Shown: positions 45,371 to 57,578, numbered from the stretch's first letter. The stretch is 64,000 bases of DNA from Simplicispira sp. 125 (GCF_003096555.1 NZ_QEKM01000001.1:1240001-1304000), one strand, 5' to 3'. The notes: generated from the letters alone by a model not told the origin. Made by a program: numbers and translations.

Positions 45371-46909
45371 TCAACCCTGCGCAGCCACCCGATCCGCCTT
45401 GCTGTGCAGTTTATTGAGTGCACCGATATAGGCCTTGGCCGAGGCCACCACGATATCGGGATCAGCCCCCACACCATTGACAACCCGCCCACTGTTTTGC
45501 AGTCGCACAGTGACTTCGCCCTGGCTCTCGGTGGAGCCGCTGATGGCATTGACCGAATACAGCACCATTTCTGCGCCGCTTTTCACATGCGACTCGATGG
45601 CTTTGAGTGAGGCATCCACAGGCCCATTGCCATCAGACTCGCCTCGCACCTCTTTGCCGTCTACCGTGAAAACCACGCTGGCATGGGGCCGCTCTCCGGT
45701 TTCACTGTGCTGCGCCAGAGACACGAACGCATACTGCTCGCTGCCCCCGTGAACGCTGTCATCGCTCACCAGCGCCAGAATATCCTCGTCAAAGATTTCG
45801 CTCTTGCGATCGGCGAGTTCCTTGAAGCGAGCGAACGCGGCGTTGGTATCGGCCTCGCTTTCCAAACTTACCCCCAGATCCTGCAAGCGCTGCTTGAAAG
45901 CGTTGCGACCGCTGAGCTTACCCAGAACGATCTTGTTGGCGCTCCAACCCACGTCTTCAGCGCGCATGATTTCGTAGGTGTCACGGGCCTTGAGCACGCC
46001 ATCTTGGTGGATACCGCTGGCATGGGCAAAGGCATTGGCGCCTACCACGGCCTTGTTGGGCTGTACCACAAAGCCAGTCGTCTGGCTTACCATGCGACTG
46101 GCCGCAAGGATATGCTGCGTATCGATACCCACTTCCAAGTTGAAGTAGTCCTTGCGTGTCTTGACCGCCATGACCACTTCTTCGAGCGAACAGTTTCCCG
46201 CACGCTCACCCAAACCGTTGATGGTGCATTCCACTTGGCGCGCGCCACCAATCTTGACGCCGGCGAGCGAATTGGCCACTGCCATACCGAGGTCGTTGTG
46301 GCAGTGCACAGACCAGATTGCCTTGTCACTGTTGGGAATGCGTTCGCGCAAGGTCTTGATGAAGTTGCCGTACAACTCAGGTACGGCATAGCCTACGGTG
46401 TCGGGCACATTGATCGTAGTAGCGCCCTCATGGATCACTGCCTCGATGACGCGGCAAAGAAAGTCCACTTCGCTGCGGTAACCGTCCTCAGGGCTGAACT
46501 CGATGTCGCCCACCAAGTTACGTGCAAAGCGCACCGATTGCTTGGCCTGCTCCAGCACCTGCTCAGGCGTCATACGCAGCTTCTTTTCCATGTGCAGCGG
46601 ACTGGTGGCAATGAAGGTGTGAATGCGCGCACTGTTGGCCCCCTTAAGAGCCTCGGCCGCGCGGGCAATGTCGCGGTCATTGGCGCGCGAGAGCGAGCAA
46701 ATGGTGGAATCCTTGATCGAGTTGGCGATCAGTTGCACCGCCTCGAAATCGCCATTGGAGCTGGCCGCAAAACCGGCTTCGATCACATCCACACGCAGGC
46801 GTTCGAGTTGGCGTGCAATGCGCAGCTTCTCGTCGCGCGTCATGGATGCACCGGGCGACTGCTCGCCGTCGCGCAAGGTGGTATCGAAAATAATCAGCTT
46901 GTCAGCCAT
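45371..46909 (-). CDS. leuA: 2-isopropylmalate synthase
   Basis: First committed step to leucine, condensing acetyl-CoA and 2-oxoisovalerate. The 512 residues have the DRE-TIM metal motif [46 protein letters not shown], and the C-terminal leucine-binding regulatory domain with [24 protein letters not shown] is well placed before ATG 46909. A leucine-rich leader peptide and a terminator hairpin precede it, so it is likely controlled by attenuation in addition to feedback inhibition. Confidence 0.96.
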   Translation of the reverse strand: MADKLIIFDTTLRDGEQSPGASMTRDEKLRIARQLERLRVDVIEAGFAASSNGDFEAVQLIANSIKDSTICSLSRANDRDIARAAEALKGANSARIHTFIATSPLHMEKKLRMTPEQVLEQAKQSVRFARNLVGDIEFSPEDGYRSEVDFLCRVIEAVIHEGATTINVPDTVGYAVPELYGNFIKTLRERIPNSDKAIWSVHCHNDLGMAVANSLAGVKIGGARQVECTINGLGERAGNCSLEEVVMAVKTRKDYFNLEVGIDTQHILAASRMVSQTTGFVVQPNKAVVGANAFAHASGIHQDGVLKARDTYEIMRAEDVGWSANKIVLGKLSGRNAFKQRLQDLGVSLESEADTNAAFARFKELADRKSEIFDEDILALVSDDSVHGGSEQYAFVSLAQHSETGERPHASVVFTVDGKEVRGESDGNGPVDASLKAIESHVKSGAEMVLYSVNAISGSTESQGEVTVRLQNSGRVVNGVGADPDIVVASAKAYIGALNKLHSKADRVAAQG

Positions 46910-46967
46910 GTGGTTTCTCCTGGTTCCTGGTGGGTTGATGGCCCGCAGCGCAATTTATGGCACCCAT

Positions 46968-46998
46968 AAAAAAAGCCCGTTGCGACTGCAGACGGGCC
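46968..46998 (-). terminator. leuA attenuator hairpin
   Basis: On the minus strand GGCCCGT-loop-ACGGGC followed by seven T, located 59-89 bases before the leuA ATG and 28 bases after the leader-peptide stop. The left arm can also pair with ACGGGC inside the leader-peptide gene, giving a competing antiterminator. Confidence 0.75.
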
Positions 46999-47025
46999 TG
47001 TGTGGAAAAAGTGTGCGCGCGCGCT

Positions 47026-47079
47026 TTACTGTCTCCGCCCGTGGGGGGATAGCAGTAGGGCCAGTGCAAACGATTTCAT
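47026..47079 (-). CDS. leuL: Leucine-rich leader peptide of leuA
   Basis: A 17-residue frame, MKSFALALLLSPHGRRQ, between pssA and leuA. Codons 6, 8, 9 and 10 are leucine (CTG, CTA, CTG, CTA), including the rare CTA twice, as expected of a leucine-sensing leader. The terminator hairpin follows after 27 bases. No Shine-Dalgarno is visible; TACATT sits seven bases before the ATG, so the transcript might start at or near the ATG. The role is inferred from position, Leu run and hairpin together. Confidence 0.75.
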   Translation of the reverse strand: MKSFALALLLSPHGRRQ

Positions 47080-47116
47080 GGATGTCAATGTAGCACAAAA
47101 ATTGCATGCGCCCGCA

Positions 47117-47950
47117 TCATTTGTGCAAACCACGCTCGTCGGGCTCATCCGTAGACATGCTGATGACGCTGCTGTGCTGCCCCCGGGACTTGCGCACGGC
47201 ATAAACGACATAGCCACTGAGCCCATAGAACACGAATACGCTGAACAACACAATGGGCGGGTGGATGTTGATGATGGCAATGCCCAACGCAATCAGCACG
47301 ATCACGATGAACGGCACGCTTTTCTTCATCTGCACATCCTTGAAACTGTAGAACGGCACATTGGTCACCATGGTCAGGCCCGCGTACAACGTGAAAGCAA
47401 ACATCAACCAGGTCACCTGCGCCCAGCTGATCCAGTGATCTTGTCCACGTGCTACGCCCAACTCGGTCATCAGCCAGATAAACCCCGCTACCAGTGCCGC
47501 GGCAGCCGGGGACGGCAAACCCTGGAAATAACGTTTGTCCACCACAGCCGTGTTGACGTTGAAACGCGCCAGCCGCAAAGCAGCGCAGGCGCAATAAACG
47601 AACGAGGCAATCCACCCCCACCGACCCAGGCCGTGCAGCGCCCAGACATAGGCGATGAGAGCAGGAGCGGCGCCGAACGACACCATGTCTGAGAGAGAGT
47701 CCATTTGCTCGCCAAACGCGCTTTGCGTATTGGTCATGCGGGCAATGCGGCCATCCAGGCTATCCAGCACCATGGCACAGAACACACCGATGGCAGCTTG
47801 GTCAAACCGACCGTTGATGGCCATGACAATGGAATAGAACCCGCCAAACAGCGCGGCGAGAGTAAACAGGTTGGGCAGGATGTAGATGCCCTTGCGCCGC
47901 TTGCGTAGCACTACGCCCTGGTCAGTATGGGACTCTTCTCCGTCATGCAT
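47117..47950 (-). CDS. pssA: CDP-diacylglycerol-serine O-phosphatidyltransferase
   Basis: Makes phosphatidylserine, precursor of phosphatidylethanolamine. The 277-residue membrane protein has the CDP-alcohol phosphotransferase signature as LDSLDGRIARMTNTQSAFGE followed by QMDSLSD, and about eight hydrophobic helices. It starts at ATG 47950 with GGAG upstream; an alternative at 47965 lies within or next to a dispersed repeat. The tail after the last helix is acidic and polar. In many relatives psd lies next to it; here it does not. Confidence 0.95.
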   Translation of the reverse strand: MHDGEESHTDQGVVLRKRRKGIYILPNLFTLAALFGGFYSIVMAINGRFDQAAIGVFCAMVLDSLDGRIARMTNTQSAFGEQMDSLSDMVSFGAAPALIAYVWALHGLGRWGWIASFVYCACAALRLARFNVNTAVVDKRYFQGLPSPAAAALVAGFIWLMTELGVARGQDHWISWAQVTWLMFAFTLYAGLTMVTNVPFYSFKDVQMKKSVPFIVIVLIALGIAIINIHPPIVLFSVFVFYGLSGYVVYAVRKSRGQHSSVISMSTDEPDERGLHK

Positions 47951-47955
47951 CAAAT

Positions 47956-48010
47956 GTGTCTCCAACGCTTATCTATTAAGCGCAAGCAGCTATCAAAAAA
48001 GTAGTATTAA
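47956..48010. repeat. Dispersed stem-loop repeat, copy 7
   Basis: AACGCTTAT-CTA-TTAAGCGCAAGCAGCTATCAAAAAAGTA directly upstream of pssA. The end of the repeat merges into the pssA ribosome binding region. Confidence 0.75.
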
Positions 48011-48070
48011 CTCACCACAGAACGCTGCAGTGTAGCCGTGGCCTCACGCCGCAGGTGGAGTGCTTCACCC

Positions 48071-48098
48071 AAAACAAAGGCCACCGAAGTGGCCTTTG
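48071..48098 (-). terminator. Rho-independent terminator of ilvC
   Basis: 10-bp perfect stem CAAAGGCCAC / GTGGCCTTTG with a C(TTCG)G tetraloop on the minus strand, followed by TTTT. It separates ilvBHC from pssA-leuA. Confidence 0.9.
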
Positions 48099-48124
48099 CA
48101 TGGGTTACCGCAGCAGCGGCATAC

Positions 48125-49192
<1,068 letters not shown>

Positions 49193-49299
49193 TTACATCG
49201 GATGGGGATTCGGCCGGATGGCTAGGCGGGGAGCCGCAGACAGTGCTGTTGCACGGCAAGGCTTCCCAACAACGCTAGCCGGTTGAACGCCCCAATCCG

Positions 49300-49791
49300 T
49301 TACACGCGCAGGATGCGCTCACCTCGGCCGATGCCACTGGCGCCCGTACGCACGGTCTCCAGGATGGCCGTGCGGTCAATGGCCTGCAGGAAGGCTTCAT
49401 TCTTGACCTGGTCGCCCGTCAGCTCGATGGTGTAGCTTTTCTCTGTCACATCGATGATGCGGCCACGGAAGATGTCAGCCATGCGCTTCATCTCTTCGCG
49501 CTCCTTGCCCACAGCGCGCACCTTCACCATCATGAGCTCGCGTTCGGTGTAGGAGCCTTCGGTGAGGTCGACCACCTTGACGACCTCAATGAGGCGGTTG
49601 AGGTGCTTGGTGATCTGCTCGATCACGTCGTCCGAGCCGGTCGTCTGGATGGTCATGCGCGAGAGCGAGGCATCCTCGGTGGGCGCTACGGTCAGCGACT
49701 CGATGTTGTAGCCACGGGCCGAGAAAAGGCCCACCACGCGGGAAAGAGCGCCGGGCTCGTTCTCCAGCAATACGGCAATGATGTGTTTCAT
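49300..49791 (-). CDS. ilvH: Acetolactate synthase small (regulatory) subunit
   Basis: Regulatory subunit that gives valine feedback control, 163 residues, with an ACT domain (MKHIIAVLLENEPGALSRVVGLFSARGYNIESLTVAPT) and the C-terminal half (RELMMVKVRA, FRGRIIDVTEKSYTIELTG, GASGIGRGERILRV). ATG 49791 is the family start; the longer frame encodes 37 unrelated residues. It follows ilvB with a repeat between. Confidence 0.96.
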   Translation of the reverse strand: MKHIIAVLLENEPGALSRVVGLFSARGYNIESLTVAPTEDASLSRMTIQTTGSDDVIEQITKHLNRLIEVVKVVDLTEGSYTERELMMVKVRAVGKEREEMKRMADIFRGRIIDVTEKSYTIELTGDQVKNEAFLQAIDRTAILETVRTGASGIGRGERILRV

Positions 49792-49918
49792 GGTGCAGAT
49801 TCCTCTTTTTGCGACGGCAGCACGATCCAAAAATGATCGCAGAAAACTGTCGTTTTTCGCTGCCCTCCCCTGGCGCCGGTAAGCGCCAGACTTGGCAGGC
49901 AATAGATTCGTCGAAAAT

Positions 49919-49973
49919 TACAAAAATGATAGCTGCCAGCGCTTAATGGACGCGCGCTAGAGGCCAATTATGC
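49919..49973. repeat. Dispersed stem-loop repeat, copy 8
   Basis: AAAAATGATAGCTGCCAGCGCTTAATGGACGCGCGCTAGAGGCCAATTATG, a diverged copy that begins right after the ilvB stop, in the ilvB-ilvH gap. Confidence 0.65.
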
Positions 49974-51752
49974 TCAAAGGTCTTCCGATCCCAGAAGCAT
50001 CTCGGTCAGGCCCTTGCCGGCCTGGATCATCGGGAATACGTTCTCGGTGGGGTCGGTGCGGAAGTCCATGAACACCGTGCGGTCCTTGAGCTTGCGCGCT
50101 TCACGCAGTGCGGGCTCCACATCCTTGGGATGCTCGATCAGCATGCCGACATGGCCATAGGCCTCGGCCAGCTTCACGAAGTTGGGCAACGCATCCATAT
50201 AGCTGTGGCTGTAGCGGCCCGAATATTCGATCTCCTGCCACTGGCGCACCATGCCCAGGTAGCGGTTGTTCAACGCACAGATCTTGATCGGCGTGTTGTA
50301 CTGCAGGCAGGTGGACAACTCCTGGATGTTCATCTGCACCGAGCCCTCGCCCGTAATGCAGAAAACCTCACTCTGGGGCTTAGCCAGCTTGATACCCATG
50401 GCGTAGGGAATGCCCACGCCCATGGTGCCCAAACCGCCCGAATTGATCCAGCGGCGCGGCTCGTCAAACCGGTAGTACTGGGCGGCCCACATCTGGTGCT
50501 GACCCACGTCGGATGTGACATAGGTGTCTGCATCCTTGGTCATGTTCCACAGCGTCTCCACAACGTACTGCGGTTTGATCACGTCAGTGCTACCCATGCT
50601 GTATTTCAGGCAATCGCGCTCGCGCCAGGCCTCGATGGTCTCCCACCATGCGGCCAGAGCACCAGCCTCCACCCGCGTGGGTGTCTCACGGATCATGGAA
50701 ATCAGCTCGGTCAGCACATCCTTGACATCGCCGACGATCGGAATGTCCACCTTCACGCGCTTGGAGATGCTCGACGGATCGATGTCGATATGGATGATCT
50801 TGCGATCATTCTGGGCGAAGTGCTTGGGATTGCCAATCACGCGGTCGTCAAACCGCGCGCCCACGGCCAGCAGCACGTCGCAGTTCTGCATGGCATTGTT
50901 GGCTTCCACCGTGCCGTGCATGCCTGGCATGCCGAGGAACTTGCGGTCGCTGGCCGGATAGGCACCCAGGCCCATGAGGGTGTTGGTGATCGGGTAGCCC
51001 AGCATGTCCACCAGGGTGCGCAGTTCCTGCGTGGCATTGCCCAGCAGCACGCCGCCACCGGTATAGATGAAAGGACGCTTGGCCGTCAGCAGCAGTTGCA
51101 AGGCCTTGCGGATCTGACCGCCATGGCCTTTGCGCACCGGGTTGTAGGAGCGCATTTCCACACTCTGTGGGTAGCCCTCGTAGGCAATCTTCTTGAAAGA
51201 CACATCCTTGGGGATGTCCACCACCACCGGGCCTGGGCGGCCGGTGCGTGCGATGTGGAAGGCCTTCTTCATCGTCATAGCCAGGTCGCGTGCGTCCTTG
51301 ACCAAAAAATTGTGCTTGACGATGGGCCGCGTGATACCCACGGTATCGCATTCCTGGAATGCATCCAGGCCAATGGCCGCCGTAGGCACCTGGCCTGTGA
51401 CGATGACCATGGGAATACTGTCCATATAAGCCGTGGCAATGCCGGTAATGGCATTGGTGACGCCGGGACCGGACGTTACCAACGCCACGCCCACCTCGCC
51501 GGTGGCCCTGGCATAGCCGTCGGCCGCATGGACGGCAGCCTGCTCGTGGCGCACGAGTACATGCTGAATGGTGTCCTGCTTGTACAGGGCGTCGTAAATA
51601 TAAAGAACTGCGCCGCCGGGATAGCCCCAGATGTATTGCACGCCCTCGGCCTGCAAGGCCTTGACGAGAATCTCGGAACCCATGAGTTCCAGCGAGGCGG
51701 GATTGTGTTGCGCAGCGGCTGCCGAAGCGATTTCGGCCTTGGTGATTTCCAT
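49974..51752 (-). CDS. ilvB: Acetolactate synthase large (catalytic) subunit
   Basis: ThDP- and FAD-dependent enzyme that makes acetolactate or acetohydroxybutyrate, 592 residues. Catalytic Glu in VRHEQAAVHAADGYARATG, VALVTSGPGVTNAITGIATAYMDSIP, FAD-domain text GLGAYPASDRKFLGMPGMHGT, and the ThDP/Mg motif ITGEGSVQMNIQELSTCLQY with NNRYLGMVRQWQE. First gene of ilvBHC, divergent from the ECF sigma gene. No BCAA-rich leader peptide is visible in the upstream region, unlike leuA. Confidence 0.97.
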   Translation of the reverse strand: MEITKAEIASAAAAQHNPASLELMGSEILVKALQAEGVQYIWGYPGGAVLYIYDALYKQDTIQHVLVRHEQAAVHAADGYARATGEVGVALVTSGPGVTNAITGIATAYMDSIPMVIVTGQVPTAAIGLDAFQECDTVGITRPIVKHNFLVKDARDLAMTMKKAFHIARTGRPGPVVVDIPKDVSFKKIAYEGYPQSVEMRSYNPVRKGHGGQIRKALQLLLTAKRPFIYTGGGVLLGNATQELRTLVDMLGYPITNTLMGLGAYPASDRKFLGMPGMHGTVEANNAMQNCDVLLAVGARFDDRVIGNPKHFAQNDRKIIHIDIDPSSISKRVKVDIPIVGDVKDVLTELISMIRETPTRVEAGALAAWWETIEAWRERDCLKYSMGSTDVIKPQYVVETLWNMTKDADTYVTSDVGQHQMWAAQYYRFDEPRRWINSGGLGTMGVGIPYAMGIKLAKPQSEVFCITGEGSVQMNIQELSTCLQYNTPIKICALNNRYLGMVRQWQEIEYSGRYSHSYMDALPNFVKLAEAYGHVGMLIEHPKDVEPALREARKLKDRTVFMDFRTDPTENVFPMIQAGKGLTEMLLGSEDL

Positions 51753-52034
51753 GATGAACCTTTGTGATTTTCTCTAACGAAAAACCTTGGGTGCCCCTTG
51801 CGTGGACTCTTGTGAAGCCAGCTTAGAACTTGAGGCCAAGGACATGGGCGTGAAGATTGCCGCGCCGGACCGTGACCCGTTTGCCTTTATGTTTGCAGTC
51901 GGCCATTATCGCACTGCAACAAAGAAAAAGTGTGGGGAGCAGAAAAAAACCGCCCCAATGCGATAATCAAAGGCGTTTTGCGCACACCCCGCTGCAGCGC
52001 CCTCCGTACTGCACACACCCCTGCCCCAAACCCT

Positions 52035-52604
52035 TTGGCCACCGAAAAAGAACTCTCGGATTTCCTGCAAAGCGTAGAAAAGCGCGCCTTCAAGCGCTCC
52101 ATGTACCACGTACGCAACGAGGAATCAGCCCTGGACATTGTGCAAGACAGCATGATGCGATTGGCTGAGCACTATGGGGACAAGCCGGCAAGCGAGCTGC
52201 CCATGCTTTTTCAGCGCATCCTGTCCAACTGCACGCTGGACTGGTTTCGCCGTCAAAAGACGCACAATGCGTTGTTCTCGCACATGAGCGATTTCGAGAG
52301 CGACGCCGATGGCGGTGGGGATTTCGACCTGCTGGAAGCCTGGAACGGCCCCGAAGGCGGCGAGCAAGCCCAGAGCGCCGAAGATCTGGCGCGCCGGGGA
52401 CAAACGCTGCGGGATATCGAGCTTCAAATCCTGGAACTGCCGCCACGTCAACGGGAAGCATTCCTGATGCGTTATTGGGAAGAAATGGATGTAGCGGAAA
52501 CGGCAGCCGCCATGGGTTGCTCTGAAGGCAGCGTCAAGACACACTGTTTCCGTGCCATTCAGGCCCTCAGCAAGGCGCTCAAGGCCAAAGGAATCCACCT
52601 ATGA
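52035..52604 (+). CDS. ECF-type RNA polymerase sigma factor
   Basis: A 189-residue sigma factor with region 2 (FKRSMYHVRNEESALDIVQDSMMRLAEHYG, DWFRRQK) and region 4 (LPPRQREAFLMRYWEEMDVAETAAAMGCSEGSVKTHCFRAIQAL), joined by an acidic Gly/Asp-rich linker. TTG 52035 (encoded LATEKELSDF) is chosen because homology of related proteins begins there; a GTG at 51930 would add 35 unconserved residues. Neither has a clear Shine-Dalgarno, so the start is uncertain. The next gene overlaps by four bases. Confidence 0.85.
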   Translation: MATEKELSDFLQSVEKRAFKRSMYHVRNEESALDIVQDSMMRLAEHYGDKPASELPMLFQRILSNCTLDWFRRQKTHNALFSHMSDFESDADGGGDFDLLEAWNGPEGGEQAQSAEDLARRGQTLRDIELQILELPPRQREAFLMRYWEEMDVAETAAAMGCSEGSVKTHCFRAIQALSKALKAKGIHL

Positions 52605-53044
52605 ACACCGCACATACTCCTCCGTACGAACTGCCCGCTGATCGCTTTGCCCTGCGCATCACGGCTCGACTGACCGAAGGTGCCAGCGAGCTGCCTTACG
52701 ATATTTCTGAGCGTTTGCGTGCCGGCCGCATGCAGGCGCTGGCGCGCCGCAAGAAAGCCGTTGCCGTGGTTCATACGGCGCCCGTGCTCGTGCATACGGG
52801 CCACAGCGCCACTTTGGGTGGCGGCGGCAGCGGCATGAACTGGTGGCAGTCGCTCCTGTCGGCTGTTCCCATCATGGCGTTGCTGGCCGGCCTGGTGGTG
52901 ATCAATCTGGATCTGGACGAAGTCGGAACCATGGAAGTGGCTGAGCTGGACGCAGCCCTGCTTGCCGACGATTTGCCTCCCACGGCATACTCTGACCCTG
53001 GTTTCGCCCAGTTTCTGAAATCGGGCGGCACGCAAAGCCACTGA
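52601..53044 (+). CDS. DUF3619 protein, putative anti-sigma factor
   Basis: A 147-residue protein of the DUF3619 family: N-terminal FALRITARLTEGASELPYDISERLRAGRMQAL, then one membrane helix (about 84-104, SLLSAVPIMALLAGLVVINLD) and an acidic C-terminal part with LPPTAYSDPGFAQFLK. It overlaps the sigma gene (ATGA). Single-pass topology and coupling to an ECF sigma gene suggest an anti-sigma role, but the classic zinc motif HxxxCxxC is missing. That role is inference. Confidence 0.82.
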   Translation: MNTAHTPPYELPADRFALRITARLTEGASELPYDISERLRAGRMQALARRKKAVAVVHTAPVLVHTGHSATLGGGGSGMNWWQSLLSAVPIMALLAGLVVINLDLDEVGTMEVAELDAALLADDLPPTAYSDPGFAQFLKSGGTQSH

Positions 53045-53062
53045 TTTTTGTTTTAGCACTGC

Positions 53063-53908
53063 ATGCACGCACCCGTAAACACGCCACACCGTTCCCGCAG
53101 CCCAACGCCAGCCATCGTGCTGGCGTTGGCGTTGCTAGGAGGGCTGGCTGCGGGTGCATGGATGGTGGTGCAACAGGTGCGCATGGTTCCTGGAACAACG
53201 ATCAGTGCCCCGACGACACCCGCCCAGCCGCAGACCAACGCTCCCGAAATCCAGAAAGCGGGAGTAGCCCACTCCAAGGACGAAGGGCCCGGCTGGGAAA
53301 CCCTCAATACCCCGCAGAAGCTCGCGCTCTACCCTTTGGCAGAGCGCTGGGCCTTCCTGGGCAGCCTGCAAAAGCGTCGCTGGCTGGCACTGGCACAAAC
53401 CTTTCCATCCTTGCCCGAGGAAGAACAGGCGCGACTGCACGACCGCATGACGGCCTGGGCCAGCCTGAGTGCGCAGCAACGCAACCAAGCACGGCTCAAC
53501 TTTGCAGTAACCAACCGTCTGTCAACCGAAGACAAACGCTCTCAATGGGACGCCTACCAGGCATTGAGCGAAGAAGAAAAACGCAAGCTCGCAGCCCGTG
53601 CCAACACAAAACCGCAGGGAGCAGCTCCCGCCCTACGCCCCAGTGCGTCAAAGAGACTGGCCAAGGTGCCTGCGGCCGTGAACCCTGCGGGCAACCCCGC
53701 AAACCCCCCCAAAATTCCCCCGTCTTCTTCAGCACAGGCCCGCATTGCAGCACCTGGTGTGGCCGCCGAAACGCGCTCACCCGATGCACAAAGCGCCAAC
53801 GCACCCGCCAGCACGGCCGTTCCAGCCCCGCCAGTCGCCCCCCCGCCGGCAGAGCCACCCGAACCACCGACGCCCGATACGCGGCCCTCCGACATCTACC
53901 TGAACTGA
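53063..53908 (+). CDS. DUF3106 protein, Pro/Ala-rich membrane-anchored
   Basis: A 281-residue protein with an N-terminal membrane anchor (AIVLALALLGGLAAGAWMVV), a DUF3106 core (WETLNTPQKLALYPLAERWAFLGSLQKRRWLALAQTFPSLPEEEQARLHDRMTAWASLSAQQRNQAR) and a long Pro/Ala-rich tail. The Trp-centred repeats WxxLxxxQ...LxPLxxxW are the family signature. Likely periplasmic. Third gene of the ECF sigma operon, 18 bases after the DUF3619 gene. Function unknown; the short helical Trp repeats could bind a periplasmic partner. Confidence 0.82.
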   Translation: MHAPVNTPHRSRSPTPAIVLALALLGGLAAGAWMVVQQVRMVPGTTISAPTTPAQPQTNAPEIQKAGVAHSKDEGPGWETLNTPQKLALYPLAERWAFLGSLQKRRWLALAQTFPSLPEEEQARLHDRMTAWASLSAQQRNQARLNFAVTNRLSTEDKRSQWDAYQALSEEEKRKLAARANTKPQGAAPALRPSASKRLAKVPAAVNPAGNPANPPKIPPSSSAQARIAAPGVAAETRSPDAQSANAPASTAVPAPPVAPPPAEPPEPPTPDTRPSDIYLN

Positions 53909-53923
53909 GCAGCACACTCCGCA

Positions 53924-54466
53924 ATGCCAGAGCCTACCGCCACCGCCCATCCCACTGTCCAGCCAGCGCGCGTGACAACCGACGCCATTGCCCCCAGCCT
54001 GGGACGTCGCATGGCCTGCTGGCTCTATGAAGGCATGTTGATGTTTGGCGTGGTCTTCATTGCCGGGTACCTGTTTGGCACCCTGAGCCAGACGCGCAAT
54101 GCGCTGGACAATCGCCACGCGCTGCAGGCTTTCTTGTTTGTCGTTTTCGGTATCTATTTCACCTGGTTCTGGGCCAAGGGCCAGACCCTGGCCATGAAAA
54201 CCTGGCATATCCGGGTGGTGGACACAGCAGGCCACCCCGTATCGCAGGCACGCGCCTTGGCACGCTACGTGTTGAGCTGGCTTTGGTTTCTGCCTCCGCT
54301 GCTTGCAGTGTCCCCTTTTTCGCTGCCTGCGGGCGAAGTTACCGTGATCGTGCTGGGTTGGGTCGCAGTTTGGGCCCTCGCGAGCCGATTGCACCCGCAA
54401 CAGCAGTTCTGGCATGACGCATGGGCAGGTACCCGTCTGGTGAATTCACAACCCCCTGGCCTGTAG
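53924..54466 (+). CDS. RDD family membrane protein
   Basis: A 180-residue protein with an RDD-like domain: RRMACWLYEGMLMFGVVFIAGYLFG, then LFVVFGIYFTWFWAKGQTLAMKTWHIRVVD, ARALARYVLSWLWFLPPLL and a closing FWHDAWAGTRLV. Four hydrophobic helices. The first-helix Asp of the canonical RDD motif is not present (LYEG instead). It lies 15 bases after the DUF3106 gene, so it belongs to the ECF operon. Cargo or role unknown. Confidence 0.85.
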   Translation: MPEPTATAHPTVQPARVTTDAIAPSLGRRMACWLYEGMLMFGVVFIAGYLFGTLSQTRNALDNRHALQAFLFVVFGIYFTWFWAKGQTLAMKTWHIRVVDTAGHPVSQARALARYVLSWLWFLPPLLAVSPFSLPAGEVTVIVLGWVAVWALASRLHPQQQFWHDAWAGTRLVNSQPPGL

Positions 54467-54504
54467 TCGGCCGTTGCAGCGCGTTCTGCTGGCGCTGGTA
54501 TCCC

Positions 54505-54915
54505 ATGCCCTCTTCTACTCCGTCAAGCACCGATCCCGTCAATCCCCAAAAGGCCCGTAGCGGTTTGAATCGCCTCTGGCACGCCACAGGCTATTCGCTG
54601 CAAGGCCTGCGCAGCGCCTGGGGCGAAACTGCGTTTCGGCAGGAAGCGCTTGCAGCCGTGGTGCTGCTGCCGCTATCGCTGTGGCTGGGTCGCACCTGGA
54701 TTGAAACCGCCTTGCTGGCCGCCACCGTGGTACTGCTCTTGGTGGTCGAGTTACTCAATACAGGCATTGAAGCTGCCATTGACCGCATTGGCCCCGAATG
54801 GCATGACCTGTCCAAGCGCGCCAAAGACATGGGCAGCGCCGCCGTGCTGCTGAGCCTGCTGCTGTGCATCGGGGTCTGGGGCGCGGCTTTGTTTCAAAGG
54901 TATTTTCATGGTTGA
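54505..54915 (+). CDS. dgkA: Diacylglycerol kinase
   Basis: Small membrane kinase that phosphorylates diacylglycerol, 136 residues. Motifs GLRSAWGETAFRQEA, LLLVVELLNTGIEAAIDRIG and HDLSKRAKDMGSAAVLLSLLL hold the active-site Glu, Asn and Asp. Three hydrophobic helices. ATG 54505 gives the compact family length; the longer frame from 54421 reads into the RDD gene. It overlaps the next gene by eight bases. Confidence 0.95.
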   Translation: MPSSTPSSTDPVNPQKARSGLNRLWHATGYSLQGLRSAWGETAFRQEALAAVVLLPLSLWLGRTWIETALLAATVVLLLVVELLNTGIEAAIDRIGPEWHDLSKRAKDMGSAAVLLSLLLCIGVWGAALFQRYFHG

Positions 54916-55501
54916 ACCCTCTTTTTCCCTGTGTGTTTACTGCGGCTCGCGCCCCGGTGAGAACCCGTTGTTTGCCAACGCGGCGCATGCTGTGGGCACA
55001 TGGATCGGTGCCCACGGCGGGCAACTGGTGTATGGCGGCGGCAGTAGCGGCCTGATGGGTATGGTGGCGCAGGCCACGGCCCAGGCAGGCGGCCGGGTGG
55101 TGGGGGTGATCCCCCAGACGCTGGTCGACAAGGAATACGCCAACCATGCCTGCGATGAGCTGCACATTGTGCAAACCATGCACGAACGCAAGGCGCTCAT
55201 GGCCGAGCGCAGCGGCGCCTTTCTGGCGCTGCCAGGGGGCATAGGCACGTTCGAGGAACTGTTTGAAGTCTGGACCTGGCGCCAGCTGGGATACCACGAC
55301 AAGCCCATCGGGCTGCTGAACGTGGCGGGTTACTACGATGGCTTGCTGGCCTTTTTGCATACCAGCGTGGGCAGCGGCTTCATGGGGCCCTGGCAAATGG
55401 ACCTGGTACACGCCAGCACTTCGGCAGACACCCTGCTCCCGCACCTGGTGCGGCCCATACCCGCCAGTCCGAACGGCTCAGAACTGCGCGCGGTGATCTG
55501 A
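54908..55501 (+). CDS. LOG family protein (TIGR00730), nucleotide phosphoribohydrolase
   Basis: Rossmann-fold protein of 197 residues. LOG motifs: YCGSRPGENPLFANAA, VYGGGSSGLMGMVAQA, and the catalytic PGGIGTFEELFEVWTWRQLGYH, with MHERKALM. Such enzymes hydrolyse N-glycosidic bonds of purine nucleoside monophosphates, including cytokinin ribotides. Its start overlaps the dgkA end. Physiological substrate is not certain. Confidence 0.92.
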   Translation: MVEPSFSLCVYCGSRPGENPLFANAAHAVGTWIGAHGGQLVYGGGSSGLMGMVAQATAQAGGRVVGVIPQTLVDKEYANHACDELHIVQTMHERKALMAERSGAFLALPGGIGTFEELFEVWTWRQLGYHDKPIGLLNVAGYYDGLLAFLHTSVGSGFMGPWQMDLVHASTSADTLLPHLVRPIPASPNGSELRAVI

Positions 55502-55531
55502 CCTCTGGTCTGCTGCGAGGCGTGCTGCCGT

Positions 55532-57578
<2,047 letters not shown>

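Noticed and set aside
51753..51900. BCAA leader peptide in front of ilvB
   Set aside because: The short frames seen are not rich in Ile, Leu or Val, and no terminator hairpin lies before ilvB.
51930..52034. GTG start at 51930 for the ECF sigma factor
   Set aside because: It adds 35 residues with no similarity to sigma region 2 and only weak purine-rich sequence upstream; TTG 52035 fits the family better, though proof is lacking.
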